Of a stretch of 64,000 bases of DNA, positions 1 through 13,700 are shown in pieces. A program made the position numbers and the translations under genes. Origin of the DNA: Citrus sinensis (Eukaryota > Streptophyta > Magnoliopsida > Sapindales > Rutaceae). Within the stretch, counting starts at the first letter, position 1, and each line of letters starts with the position of its first letter. The notes beneath the pieces are model-generated. The model made no database searches. It was not told where the DNA came from and saw only the letters and a program-made list of their open reading frames with translations. The DNA lies in contig NC_068558.1 in assembly GCF_022201045.2 (NCBI RefSeq), forward strand, positions 28,291,501 to 28,355,500, in the 5' to 3' direction.

Positions 1-1858
1 CAGTCGTTGCTAGTGCTTTAGCTGCTTCCCCTAAAGCAGGCAATGATTGTTTCCTTTGTACTTGCCATCAATGTTTTTCATAGATGATATTGTTGTTATT
101 CACATATTTATGAACAACTCATTTTAAGTTATTATCTCTGACAAAAAGTGATGTCTAACATGCATCTATATCAAAATGATACGTGAGTGGGTATGCATCC
201 CAACTTGATAATTTGTGGAGTTTTCTCTACTTCCAATAACATCGGGGGAAATTTTAAAGACCCCTTAAAATTAGTGAAGCACATGACAGTCTAGAAGATT
301 ATCGTTGATCCTTGAACAGAACAGTGTTTTCACACATCTCCCATTTGATCTTATTTACTTGACAGAGAGCTGGGATGGACAAGAAATGTGGGATGCTCTT
401 CTTTGATCTCCAAACCCCCCCCCCCCATCCCCCCCCCCCCCCCCCCGCCCAACCCCCCCCAAAAAAAAACTAAAATTACGTAGTGCACTTAAATCATCTC
501 TAGGTTGGGAAGAGATACTTTAGTGTTCTTAGAATATCCTAGGCTTTTGAGCCTTCTTTAAAAGTGATAACATTATTAATGAAATAAGGGAAATACTTTT
601 CACTAAAGCTATTTATTATGGTTAACCTTAAGTGACATAGTTGATGCTCAAAGAAGCTCATCTATTTTTGAGGGTTAGCTACCATACACTTCAAGCTTCG
701 ATTTCTTTGTTAGATATTTCAAGTTAAGTTTTTAGCACCTTTGCTAGATTTTTTAAAAATTTTCTGTAACGTTACAGATTTGTATAACAATTAATACCCC
801 CCTCTTTTTAGAGTTAGGTTCTTTTGCAGGATTTGTACATTTTTTTGTTTGGTCTGAATGCATTAAGTTGAGAAGTTAGAATTAGATTATGTATTTCTCA
901 GTCTATTTGTCTTCTAGTTTTTGTCCCCTTTTTGTCTCACTCTTAACTGATAAGGAGAGAAGCATAGGGAGAGAACCTAGAATCAGATTTATGCATTTCT
1001 ATGTCTTTATGTGTCATGTATATTCTATTTTATTGACACTTCTAAATAGTGGCCAATTCTGATAATTAGGCTAGTAATCACACCATATCCCAGGAAAAGA
1101 TGATATCCTCCTGAAAATCTTCGAAGATCCTTTTAGTTTTTTTTTTCTTTTTTTTCCCTTCGAATTTCCCAAATAGTAGCCATTATGGAACGTTTACATG
1201 GAACTTCAGCTTTTGTTTTGGACAAAAGCATGAAATCCCCTGAAAGCCAAGAATTGGAAGATTAGCTGCTTGGAGTAATCTACACCATAACTCAAACAAT
1301 GATTCTAAAATGTCAAAAAAAAAAAAAAAATTCTCTTGCACATGGCTCATTAAAAAGGAGACAAGCACATGTTAGCTGCCTGAAGTAATCTAGAGTCTAC
1401 ATTTTAATGCTAGAAGGCTGATTTCTTCTACATATACTCTTTAGTGGAGATAATAGGGTTATAGTAAATAAAAGGAATTTGGTTACCTTTGTAATTTTAT
1501 TGTCTTAGGTAGAATATTGAATTGAACTAAAGCAAAAAAATATTGACAAAGTGAACAGAAGTCACAAGGGCCAAGAAAAACTAACCTAGCTCCCTTGGCT
1601 TCCATTTTATTGCTGCTTATCTCTGTGTGAAACTTTATGAGACAAGGTTCACTTTCTTTCATTTGCTGATGTACATTGAAGTTAAGTTCTCTGTTTAGTT
1701 TTACTTTCGCATAAGTGGTTGGATAACATTAGGCCATTGGTTGTTTTGCTTCCTTCTGTCTTTACGTGCTAATCACACTCTTTAGTTGAAAGTTTTTGTT
1801 CCTATAAGCCCATACAGCATGATACTAAAAACCTATCAATCAATCACCTTAACTGCAG
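1..1858. other. Left-edge non-coding sequence with homopolymer runs
   Basis: AT-rich sequence without a convincing gene. It holds a long poly-C tract with a few interruptions at about 413-460 followed by an A run, and poly-T and poly-A runs near 1137-1157 and 1315-1330. The first 45 bases are open in one frame (VVASALAASPKAG) and could be the edge of an exon outside the window, but I cannot assign it. The stretch lies directly upstream of the TOPLESS-related relic, so parts may be decayed introns of that gene. Confidence 0.5.
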
Positions 1859-2651
1859 ATTCTGAAACTGTGCAGAAGAGAGAAAGACTTTTGGGAATAT
1901 CGGATGAGGTACTTTAGTAAGTACCCAGTTCCTATATTGCTTTTATCTGTTACATGGGAATTTAGACTTTTGGATGATGCTATAGTCATTCATTCATCCT
2001 CTTTTTCTCAAAAGAAAAAAAAAAAATTAGGACATCAAATTGTTAATACTGAAATGTTCAGTGTTATTGTGCATGTGATGTCTCATTGTCTCTGAAGAAA
2101 CTGCTTGTGCACAAGTGATGGCCGCACATTAGAACTGGACTTTTTTCTAGTGTCTTCTGTTGATTACAAATTATACTATTTTTCCCTTTTCCTGTTAATA
2201 TCAGATGCTGTAGCTACATGGTTGAAGATCATGCATTTTTCTCATTGCAGGTTAACAATCAGTTGCTGAACACTTTGTCTGTTGAATGCAAAAGCTGCAG
2301 TCATGCTCATCAGCTGTCCTCTTATAATGACTTGCCAAAGAAAATAATGGGAGATCTAAATCAGTGTTCTTCTGTTAAGAGCATGGACTTTCATCCAGTT
2401 CAGCAAACACTGCTCTTTGGTAAGCTCTTGCTGCTTATAGCATCTGTTTCTGTTTCTTGGGGTTTTTGTTCTTGAAGGTTAGATATTTGGTGATTCAAGT
2501 TTTACCTGAGATGTCTTCATTTTTTTTCCCTCCAATTCTAGTGGTAACAAGCTGTGGCGGCATCACAATGTGGTAGTTGTGTGGCAAGAAGAGGCTTTTA
2601 GATAGAGAACTAGAGCTTTGGGACCCAACTGGTCATTCTTTTGAATTATTG
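1859..2651 (+). pseudogene. TOPLESS-related (TPR) co-repressor gene fragment
   Basis: Three exon-like blocks in the right order, with AG/GT borders, match the middle of plant TOPLESS/TPR transcriptional co-repressors. Block 1859-1908 reads as the segment ending in LLGISDE, which in the family precedes the WD40 part. Block 2251-2419 contains NDLPKKIMGDLNQCSSVKSM and then DFHPVQQTLLF, the hallmark start of the first WD40 propeller. Block 2542-2651 reads VTSCGGITMW and then an in-frame TAG where the family continues with a repeat. No N-terminal LisH/CTLH exons and no further WD40 exons are visible, although family members exceed 1100 residues. Known of the family: recruits chromatin repressors to EAR-motif transcription factors. 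Inferred: a degenerate partial copy, not a working gene. A divergent live gene truncated by my reading is less likely. Confidence 0.75.
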
Positions 2652-4773
2652 GTGAGGGCTCATGTTTGCCAGAATATTAGTGGGACTATGTATACTGTAA
2701 TATTTTGGATTACTGGAATTATAATCAATCTTCAATTGATGTAACAGGGCTCTTTTTTCAAGGATTATAGTGATTTGGAGTCGTACTGGTGCTTTTTTCG
2801 TTATGTTCCATTTGGATTTATGTAAGCTTATTTTGTTGTAGGACATTTTAGATTGAAATACTCATTCAAAAAAAGTATGCTTAATTTATCCAAAGGCTAA
2901 TTACTTCTTGAAGAGAACATTGGCTCTGCTCTTTGTGATAAAGTACTTTCCTTTTCTTGCCTCCCCCCACCCCAAAAGGTTTGCTGACATAGTTTGCACT
3001 GGAAGTTATTCAGATATATTAACTGCCTTGTTTGTGGTGGCCACTTATCCAATCATAAAAGCCTTGCAGAGACACACACAACAGAATCCCTAGTGGAATT
3101 TTGAATTATAGAAAACTTTCAATGTGAGTCCCACCATGTTTGAAAGAGATTATTAGCATACTGAAAGAAGCTCTACTGTATGGTGATGAGGATAGGATTT
3201 TGCATAATTGGATTACTATAATTTTTAGTATGTCAGTAATTTTTACATTGTTGCCATGGAAATCTATCATCCGGGAGTTTTATTCAGATGTGTCAGGAAT
3301 TGAGATAAGCACGTGTGTTGATAACTAAATTTTCTTGTGAAGTACATTTCCTTTCTATTATCAGTGGGCTTTGGTCATTACATCGTTTCTTGTGTTATCC
3401 CTTTTGTCTTTTTCTTTTTTGTTTGTGTGTCTTCTGCGGATGGCAAACAGCCATAACAACCTCATTTTTCCAAGAGATGAAATGTTTGCTAGAGGGGCCT
3501 CCTATTATTTTTCCACCTCTGCATATCATTGCGTTGGGGTGGTGTAAGATAGAACTTAGAAGCTTGAGTTTCCTAATAAAAATTGATTTAGTAGGCTGAT
3601 TAATGGGTAGATATACTAATTAGTAATAGGTTCATCCTCACTTCTTTCATTTGTTTGGTAAAACTCCAATAGCATTTTTCTTTTGTTCTTTGATATTTTT
3701 TTTTTTATCTTTATTTTCTTCAAGTACTTTTACAAAATGAAAAAAAGAATAATAATGATAATAATAAAAAAATAAAAAAGGTAAAATATTATTATTTTTC
3801 TATTTGTAGTTATTATTATTATTCTATTTGTAGTTTTTAATTAATTTCTATATTTATTTATTAAAATAAAATTTTTAAATATGAAAAGGTAAAATTTAAT
3901 CCGTTCAAAAAAATAATCATATGCGCACAAAATAAAAATATTTTAAAGTATTAAGGAGCATATTATAAATATTATAAATATTTATGTGTTTTTAAAAACC
4001 TAAAAAAAATTAGACCCATGAAAATTTACCTACTTAAGTTTCACTTTTTTTGGTTAATTGAATGTTAAAAAAATGAGCAAATACTACTTTATCCTTTTAG
4101 CCATTAAAAATAACAAAGTAACAAATTTTGAGGGATAATTTTATATTTTCAATAGTAATAAGGACAATTTAAAAATTGTCACTTCACAAGGAAGTAAGCT
4201 GAAATTTTCTCTACCGAGGATCCTTTGGAATGTTGAAATTATAAAGTAAATACAAACACAATCCATTTCTTTCTCCCGTATTAAACAAACTTCAAATACC
4301 AACTCAAGCCTCTTTTTATAGATGGCTTAAATCATAAATTAAACTTGTAATCTTAAAAGAATAGAAATAACAACCACATTGCACATAAAAAGGAACCAAA
4401 TTAATTCTCTTCATCAATTAAGGGATTCGAGTTCAAATACAATTCTTTCGATTATGACAAACATTTATCTTCCTGGGTTACTTTAAGCATCAAAATACGA
4501 ATATTCAGGTCAAAATTCATCTCGTTTTTCCTTTAAGCGTATATTGAATATCAGATGGGAGGAAAAAAAAAATCTAATTCACTCTACACAGGGGGTAGAA
4601 ACTATCAGGGGGGCAGAAACTATCAGACCTGTTATGTAACCCAATCTACTCAGCTATATCCTCCACAATTATCCAGCAATACTTTTGATGCACCATCAGT
4701 GCTACTTTCGATAGCCATTGCCAGAGTGCCGGACAAAATTCTATTATCATTTTTCATATAAGTTTCTGTTTGC
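2652..4773. other. AT-rich intergenic region and PDR2 3' flank
   Basis: No gene is recognised. The stretch at about 3690-4150 is extremely AT-rich, with A/T homopolymers and TTATTA runs. The last few hundred bases should hold the 3'UTR and polyadenylation region of the PDR2 gene, which reads leftward and stops at 4774. Short open frames in this stretch have no recognisable similarity. Confidence 0.5.
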
Positions 4774-7700
4774 TCAGACGTGCTTCTTCTCCAAATTAGC
4801 TGCAGCCAACCGTTGTCGCTTTCTCCAAGCTGGAACTTTACCAGGGAATGCCCACCTCAAAAATCTCTCCCATGAATAGCAGCCCAAGAACATGAGACCA
4901 GCCCATATCAATAGCTTGTCCCTCAATCCTGAAGGCAAAGGCACCAACTTCAACCAGTCATTCAAGCTCCTGAGTAAATCGGATGTAATGACTGTGAAGA
5001 AACCAACAGCACCCATGAGGGCGTACATAAATGGTTTGTTCTCAGAAATGCTCTGGTTAAAAGGGTGGCCCATGTAGTTAACAGCGAAGGTGGCCACCTG
5101 GATCATCATGTTGACCATGTATGAAACCGTGTTCACCAGGTTGGGATGAAAATCTGCATCCGGCTCAATGCATTCATCTGGCATGTATTTCTCTGCCTCT
5201 TTCACAGATGATATTAGGAAAAACAAATGAATGGCAAACTGTCCCATAAGTGAGAGGAATACATATGAGCAGAAAATATTGGGATGGGGCCGTGCAGCTG
5301 ACAGGGTCGGAAGAGGACGGGCATGTGAGATAAACAAGAAAAAGGCTGCGGTAAAAACACCGCTGATTGTAGCCTGGACATCACCAAGCTTCACACCATC
5401 CAAATACATAACACTCAACACGTATGCTGTAGCGAGACAATTAAGGCCGAGAATTTTGAACATCTGAAGGGTGGTCACTAGGGTACTACGACCCTGACGA
5501 ATTATGTCAGTAGTGGGAGCAACCGATGCGTGCTTCGCTGTGAATGGTGATGCCATAGAGGCATCTCCAAGCTTGACAATGGGAGCAGAACGACCATCGC
5601 CCTCCTCGTTCAACTCCTCCATCATCTTCTTCAGCTTCTCTCGTTGCATCTCAGCAGCTGTCAAATGGCGGTTACCAGCTGTGCGGCTGTTAGCTTCTAA
5701 TCTAGCAGAAGCTTTTCCCTTTGAAGTGCCTTCACTATTCAGACTCATAGCTTTGCTAGCTGCTTCTGAAGCAGACTTAGATTTCTTTGACTTGACTGAT
5801 TTTGTATTTTCGTCTTTAGAAGCTTCTGATGAAGAGTTTCCACTCTGAGTTGGAGGCACAGCATTCAACAGTGCAACTCCCACATGGGCCTGAATAAAAA
5901 AGTATAGAATGTCAAGTATTGCCCCCTCTGATTGTTGCAAGACAAAAAGACACCAAACACAGTTGTCCAACTATCATGCTTATAAACAACATATAATGAT
6001 TTAACAGTGCAGTGTATGGGAAACAGGGAAAGCTTATAAAAATGAACCACGCAGATTGCACACTGTGCAACTCTTAAAATTTATACTATTGATATACAAC
6101 ATGTGACAGTTTGACCATAAACTTCAGCAGAACCAACTACAGAGAGCTTCCTCCCGCAAGAATATTTCTTCTATCCATTCTTCTTTTTAATATGAAGGTA
6201 AATAATTTTGATATATAATTGATTGGACTGCGACATGAAGGTAAATAATTCATACATCATTGATTGATCTGGGACCAAAAACCAACTAAGGCTGAATTTA
6301 GCATGCATCCAGAAGATTTGGTAGAAAAGAAGATGCAATAAGCCTAACTAACTTTAACAGCTATAGCTTATTAATAGGCCAAGAGAGCAGGCAACTCTAA
6401 GTATCCACTTGCTATGGTATACCTACTGAGCAATGGGCTCAAAACTAATTGGAAATGAAGAGTTATATAATACAACAATGGTTAAAAATCTAGTTGGCAA
6501 TGATGTGGTAACATAACGTTAAGAAGCAAAATATATGTGGGTGCACATTTGTCTTTGATTCAGTAAAATCCATAATTCATGAAGCTTCAAAAGCATAGAT
6601 CAATGATAGTAAAATGCTTGGATCACTAATAAATTCAAATAAAATTGACATAAAAATACATATCTTCAACTCCAGCATTACCTGCTTAAGAGCTCCAACA
6701 TCATTAGTACCATCCCCACACATCAATGTCATCCTTCCTACTGCTTTAAAAGTGGTCAAGATCAGTTCCTTCTGCTCAGGTGCAACTCTTGCAAAAACCT
6801 GTATGATCAATAGGATAAACATTATACAGAAAAAAGGTATCATCAAAAACACATTCAAGTTTACACTATTATTTAAGAACCTTCACATAAGGAATGACTC
6901 GTAGAACAGCTGAAGTCTGTTGTAACATTTCGAAGCAGTCACCTCCAATACAGAGATCGTGAGCATCTGTGAGACCTTCAACCTCTTTCTCACTGAAATC
7001 AAATATGTTCCTCTTTCCTCAGTTCACAAAGTATGAAAACATAAATCTTAATTGCATTTTAAAAGCCAAGGCTACATAGAAAGGTCAGAGTTTGGTATTG
7101 CATCACAACAAAATAAGAACATCAAAAAGATACGTAAAGGCATATAGAATCTAATATACGAGAATATGGCAAGGCTTCCATTTGTAAACAAGTTCATAAG
7201 CACTAGAACCTAGTAAAAATGAAGGTATCTCCACTAAAGCACAGTAAAGGTAAATGAAAGAAACAGTCAAGTCTTCACCTATATTGAATCTTTTCTGTCT
7301 CATCAGGTGACACCCATTCATACACTTTGCCATTCTTTACAGGACAAAGAATTAATACCGGTTTTGTAACAATATGCACTTGGCTGGCAACATAGCAAGC
7401 AGTCAAAGCTTGGTCACCAGTGATCATCGCCTAACATTAGAAAATGACAATCAGATGGTAATTTCAATTTATAATATCCACAGATCAAAAGTATACAACA
7501 AAATAAGCACAACAATAATTAAAAGTAGACAAAGCGATACAAACATATAACTCATTTTAGTTCCGTATTGTACATAATAATAATGAAGGAAGATACTTGA
7601 GAACATGTTACTTACCAAGTCCTGAGAAGAATTCTTCAGTTCAGACAAAATTTTTGCTGAATCTGCCCTAATAGGGCAGTTAAATACCTGAAATTTTGTA

Positions 7701-10700
7701 CTATCAGAGTTAGGGATTACATATTTATGTAAACATAATTATCCAAGACTAAGTTAAAAAATAAGACCATTCAAGCAAAACAAAATAAACTGCACGAAAT
7801 GAAAGTGTTTGTCGATTACCGCAAAACCAGCAAAAGTAAGGCCATTCTCCACTTCATCTCTGTGCAAGCTTCTTGCATCACTAACCTTAACATATTTGAC
7901 ATGCAAAGAAAAATGATTTAAGCTATAAATAATTTAATAAATTGAAAAAGCATATGCTGAATGTTCGCCGTTTCTGGTATACAGATACAATGAAAAAATG
8001 CCCATGTAAATTCTGATGAATGGTAGTCAACTAGACTAAACTGCAAACTCAAGCAAGCCTCTCATAAGTCATAAAGGTAAGAGTCTTGGGAGACAAAGCC
8101 GTTTGGCCTATTTTGGGCCCCACAGGACAAATGAGTTCAGAAAGGGTCCAGTCATACCATTATTCTAGCCCCCCAAATGAATAAAGATCATTTTTCTTTA
8201 TCACATTTCACGTGAAAATAATCCCTAAAGTCCATTGCTATTTCGGTTTGAAGAAAGTGTCACTCAATGCCTACCATAATTTTTTTCTTTTTTTTTGGCA
8301 GGAAACAGAGACTTCTCTAGAATATTAGAAGGGAATAAATATAACAAAAGTGAACCAGAGGTTCACAAGCTATAATCGATCCTACAGTGTAGGACACCAA
8401 AAACTGTACAAAAGTTTGAAAAAAGAAACCCTTGAAACCTGAGACACAGGAATAAAAATCAAAACCAACAAAATTAACCCAAACTGCATTGTTTGAATGA
8501 GAAATCTTGAAAATCCTAGGATGTTGAAGCCCAAATAGAAGAAAAGAATCAAATCCTGCCCCAATACTTATCATAAAAAAGTAGCTTGAAAAAGTGTGCA
8601 AACTACATTGTTTGAATTAACCGTATATGTAAAACTACATAATAACTCATCAAAGACAGTCCCAAATCATCACACGATAACAAGCACAGATGAATACCTC
8701 AAAGGGTTCTCAGTAAAAAGAAGGCAATCTTTTAAAAGAAGAATGTGATGATGCTACGAAAATTAAAACTAGAGCACACTTACTGTCATGTCTGGAAGGG
8801 ACTTAAAAGCAAGGGCTAAAACACGAGAGCCCTGATGTGTATATTTCTTGTAGGTTTCAATATAGGATGATGGCAAGTCTGTGAGTCTATCCTGGATGGT
8901 TTCGGGAGCACCCTGAAAAGAGTTGAAAGAATTACTTAATAGAGTCAAATTGCAAAGCCCCAACTAAGAGAAAGTCTGCCTCTATTCAATGTCTCTTTTT
9001 TTTGAAAAATCTCTCTTACTTTCTCTTGCATAACAGCAAAGGAGGAAGATAGATATCTTTTGTGTGCCATAAACAGGGCACGAATGTCAGAAAACAATTC
9101 GAATACAAAACGACCAATTAACAGAGTACTCCTGTAAATACTGACAAAGTACATGGCCATACACCTTTATTTATTAAAGAATTCATCACATTCATATCCA
9201 TATAATCTTTGAAACGCAATATCTACGTGATTCCATAACTCTGAAGGATGACATCTACACAAATTTGAGCATACCTACCACAACCTGTCAGTAATAAGTG
9301 AGTATTGGAAACAACGTTAAAAGCTGGTGTTTGGTGAACTACTTGCATATCTCCCCTTACAATCAATTCGTGTATCCTCTAGTTTAGGGCATTTAGGCGC
9401 AAAATAAATTGCATTTCAAATAATTAGCAAAAACTCCTCGCTAAATTCCCTCACATAATTTTAACCTTCAACTACATCCAATGCTTTTTCCCCCTAACAA
9501 GATAACAATGATTTCAGGAAAGTGAGAGAGCATACACTTATGAAATTGTTTATAGTGAAAATAACATACTTGATAAAGCACTCGTGCTCATATCTCTATT
9601 AAGGAATCTAGCTTATTCTGTATAGACTAGCTAATTATTCAACATGATTTAGTAAAACGACATCAAACGGACCTATATCAGATTTATAACAATGCAATGC
9701 GCGACTTACAAACCTTCACAAAAGCAAAAAACTCCTCCTGAACGCGAACAACAACTGACATTCGTTTCAAGTGCGATGCAAAATGGTGTCTCTGAACAAT
9801 CTGGACGGCGTTACCCCCTCCCCTGTAATTAATATAAAATAACCACTGGCAGTCAGACTGAAAGGCAGACAGAACAAACATCACTTTAACACGGCAGTTC
9901 GACTAAAAGGATACAGAAGCATTCAATTATAGCTCTAACATATGAGAAAAATATATGTCAATCTTATGTATATTTTGTTTACGATATAAGGCTAAGCTTT
10001 TAGTAAACACCAATATGATAAGTATCTGGGGGAAGGGACATTACTAACTTATCCCATTGTTGCAAGAGAAGAGACTGTCAATAGTAATTTAGCACCCAAA
10101 AAATACACAAAAAAGCCCGAGATGTACATATCTGGATATCCTATCTAGTTGGATGTTTTCCAGGAAATAATGAAGGGTTGGACTATTGGCACCCCTCCAA
10201 AATCCATTTAAAACCCTTTCTTCAATTATAATAAAATTAATGCCAAACATACTCTTATTTTTAAATAAACACATTCAGTTTCTTGTTCCTAAAATTAGGC
10301 AACAGTCTTATTGCCTCAGCCTCCACATAAGCCATTTCTATGGGTGATAAACTTCTTAATACAAATCAATGAATTAAATTGAAATCTTTAAGATAATGGT
10401 GTAAAAAGTTTTAATATGAACACAAAAATCAAAACCATATAATTTGTCAAACTGGGTTTCGTTCATAATCAATAGACTGTGTTAGTTAATGAAGGATAAA
10501 AATACAGAAAATTTAAGAAAAAATTGCTTGTGTGAGTTTGATGAGAGAGAAAATAAAAGAGTTTCAAGATAGATGAAAAGATGTGAGATATATTAGAGTA
10601 TTTGTCCTCAAATGTAATTGCAATAGAAGCGGGGTATCAAGAGGATTTGGACGGGTGCCAATAGTCCGACTCATAATGAACTAATTACCCAACAACTACT

Positions 10701-13700
10701 CCAAGGGAGAGCCTAGTTGGTCATGAAGCATTAGGTCCAGGGATCCAATCTCCCTCCCAACCATCCTTGGAGGGAGATTAGTTTAATTTGTGTTCATGCA
10801 TGAAGCGAGATGGCATGGTGACTGTGGCAACTGAAAAAAAAAATTGAAAAATAAGATAGAAATCATCCACCAAAAACCTCGCTTACAATGAGAGGTGACC
10901 TGAGGTGATACTGTCCCACCAAATGACCTCTCTGGCCTCTCAACAGCTTTTCACCACATTAAACGATCTCTTTTGCACCTCAACAGATTTCCACCTCATT
11001 AAATGGTGTCTTTGCCACACTCAGCCCCTTTCCAAATAAAATCTCACATATGCTTCTCCAATTTTATAACACTAACAGGATTGGAGTATGTTAACTTTTC
11101 AGAGAACATGATTCTTCCAAACCCTCAAATGTTTTCTCTACCTTGCCAATAACCAGCTTCCAAAATAAGAAGCGTAGTGCACTTTAACTAAGAAGGCATG
11201 CCCAAGTAATTTATCAGCCCACAGCCCACTTCACAACCACTTCTATTAGCTAAGCTTTCTAGCCTACTCTCAAGAGTTTCCAAAGGAATTTGCATAGTCC
11301 ATGTGAATTGAACCCATCCCCAGAACAAATTTAAGCCTTAAACCAACTAGCATCCAATTAAGAAAGAAAGAAACGAAAATCAGCTCAGAAATCAATTAGA
11401 CAAACAATGCGTCTTCAAAAAAGTATTCTAACTTACCTTTTTGGCATGGCCTTCTCATCTGATTTATAACTCCAATCTATTCCCTTAAGGGCAGCCTTCT
11501 CAAGAGGATCACCAACCTACAAGCAATCACAGCATGTGCCACAATAGATCACAGTTAGGACAAGAATTTTCAACCTCAAGATCACAATACATTATTATTA
11601 GTGCACAATAATCAGCAAGAGTCCTAGCAAGTGGCACCACAAAGCCAATTTCAAATAGTTACACTACACACGTCACTGGAGTCCATGTACAATATGACAA
11701 ACTCATTTCACTTCACAGAGCAGGAAGCTCAATTTTTAACATTCCAGAAAGGAAACAAAAAGCTACACGGCTAAAAGTTCAATTCTAGTCTAGTATGCCT
11801 CACTGTCAAATTTTAGGCAGGCATTGTAATGGGACCATTCTGAACCAATGGCAAACATTTTCATAGGAGGCATCCTAAGACAGCAAGATATAAAAACAGT
11901 CCTTTGCAGTACACAGAGTATGAAAAAGAAAACAGAAGACAGATGTGACTGAAATTGGAGGAAACAGATAACTCTCTAATAAGGGAAAAGCACAAGCCTA
12001 ACAGTGAAAAGGAGAAAATGTTCATCTTTCTGGCCATCTAATAGAAAGCCCATCCATTTCATGAATAGGAATGTGAAAAGAAAGCTAGGAGTAAAACTTT
12101 CAGAGTCAGAACAGCTAAACTTTTTTAAAAAAAAAAAAAGGTAAAAAAGGCAGAACAGCTAAACTTCAAATAAGCAAACCTATTAAATTCCCTGTAATCT
12201 TTCCTATAGAAATTCCCAATTGAAACGCTGTAGCAAATAAAAAAAATCAAAAGATAATGTTCCTTCCAGGGGCTTACGGGGCACTTTACACCACATTTTG
12301 AGTAAGCCAATGAGGCCACTTGCTCACAGCTTTGCAGCTAATAGAGTCCTCTTGGTATATGGACTACAGCCGCACAAGCTTATGCTTCAAGAAGATACAA
12401 GCAAGATTCTTTTAAAAAAAATAATAATAATAACTAACAAAAAGCTTCTCTTGCTTCAATCATGTGGCAAGCATACCCTTTAAAAGTAATAAAATATCTA
12501 CACCTAATATATCTATCATTCTTTGAGGAAGGGACTGTGGGGGAAGTAAAATACCAGCTTATTGTCTACAAACACTAGCGCATGACAAGAAGCCAGAATC
12601 TCCTGAGTGCGGACAGGAACTTTAGTCATATCATCTTCTAACTCTGCATTGGACAACCCAACAACCCCACGAAATTCCTAGAGAGCGCAATGATTCAGGA
12701 TTATGTTCAATGAATGGTGGTATTAGATAATTATTGAGCAGCAGATATACATCTTGATATGGGCATACCATGTCATCTGATGTAAGTGTACCAGTTTTGT
12801 CAAAACAACACATGTCAACCTGCAGGGTGGAATGAAACAGATGTCAATGAATATACTCAACATAAAAAGTTTCAAGTCCTTGAAAACTACTAGAAAGACC
12901 AAAGTTTTGTTTATATAGCAATCAGTTCTAGATAAAGTCTCTAAGTAGCATGGTTTATAGCTCTAATTCTTATGGGCGACCATTATATTCTACTAAGGAT
13001 TGGAGTAAAGGAGTAGATGAAATATCAACTCTTCTTCCTTTACAGGTTATGTATCATTACAGAAACTGTAGAGTCAAGAAGCTTGATTCTTCAGGTGATT
13101 TCTGTTTTCTTATCGCAATTGGCCAGTTCTTATAATTTGGAAGGCTAAGGTTCATCCCAAGGTTCAATAGTTCTCAAAATTTGGTGGTTAGTTTTAAGGG
13201 CTAAATTCAACTGAGGTTTATATCAGCGACCACTGGTTTGCTTTCTAGGTTTGTTAGTTAGGTGCAGAAGTCAGCCGGAGATTACTGACCACTTCTGTTC
13301 AGGGTTCAGGTGCTTTAAGGGCATAGGTTGGAAATTTTCAAGGAGCCAGAATGCTTAAGTGATCTTGTGTTTTATTAATTATTGAAAATCATCTTACTTC
13401 TGGTGGAGGTGGAAAAATCTTTGTTATTATTGTGGTGTTGCATCTTGGCAGGCATGAAAGGAATAAAGGGGTCTTTAAAGATGTTTCGAATGAGGGGACT
13501 CATTCCTCGTGGGATAAGAGTCCTTTAGGCTTCTTGTGGGCCACACATACCAATCCTATTTCAATATACTTCTTTGTTTTTTTTTTTTAATCTTTTTCGT
13601 AAGATTAGGGAGCAACTTAATAGTAATTTTCTTGACCTTCCGGTACTCCTTTTATTTAGGTGCTTTCAGTGTACTGCTGGTTGCAAGCACCAACTTGCAT

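Noticed and set aside
413..460. Poly-C run considered as a G-quadruplex or regulatory site on the minus strand
   Set aside because: Homopolymer runs of this kind may also be sequencing or assembly artefacts, and nothing nearby suggests a function.
2908..3599. Series of short plus-strand frames downstream of the TPR relic
   Set aside because: I looked for further WD40 blades of TOPLESS in them and found none; codon content looks random and splice borders are absent.
4892..5848. Plus-strand open frames opposite the last PDR2 exon
   Set aside because: They are antisense shadows of a long, well conserved coding exon.
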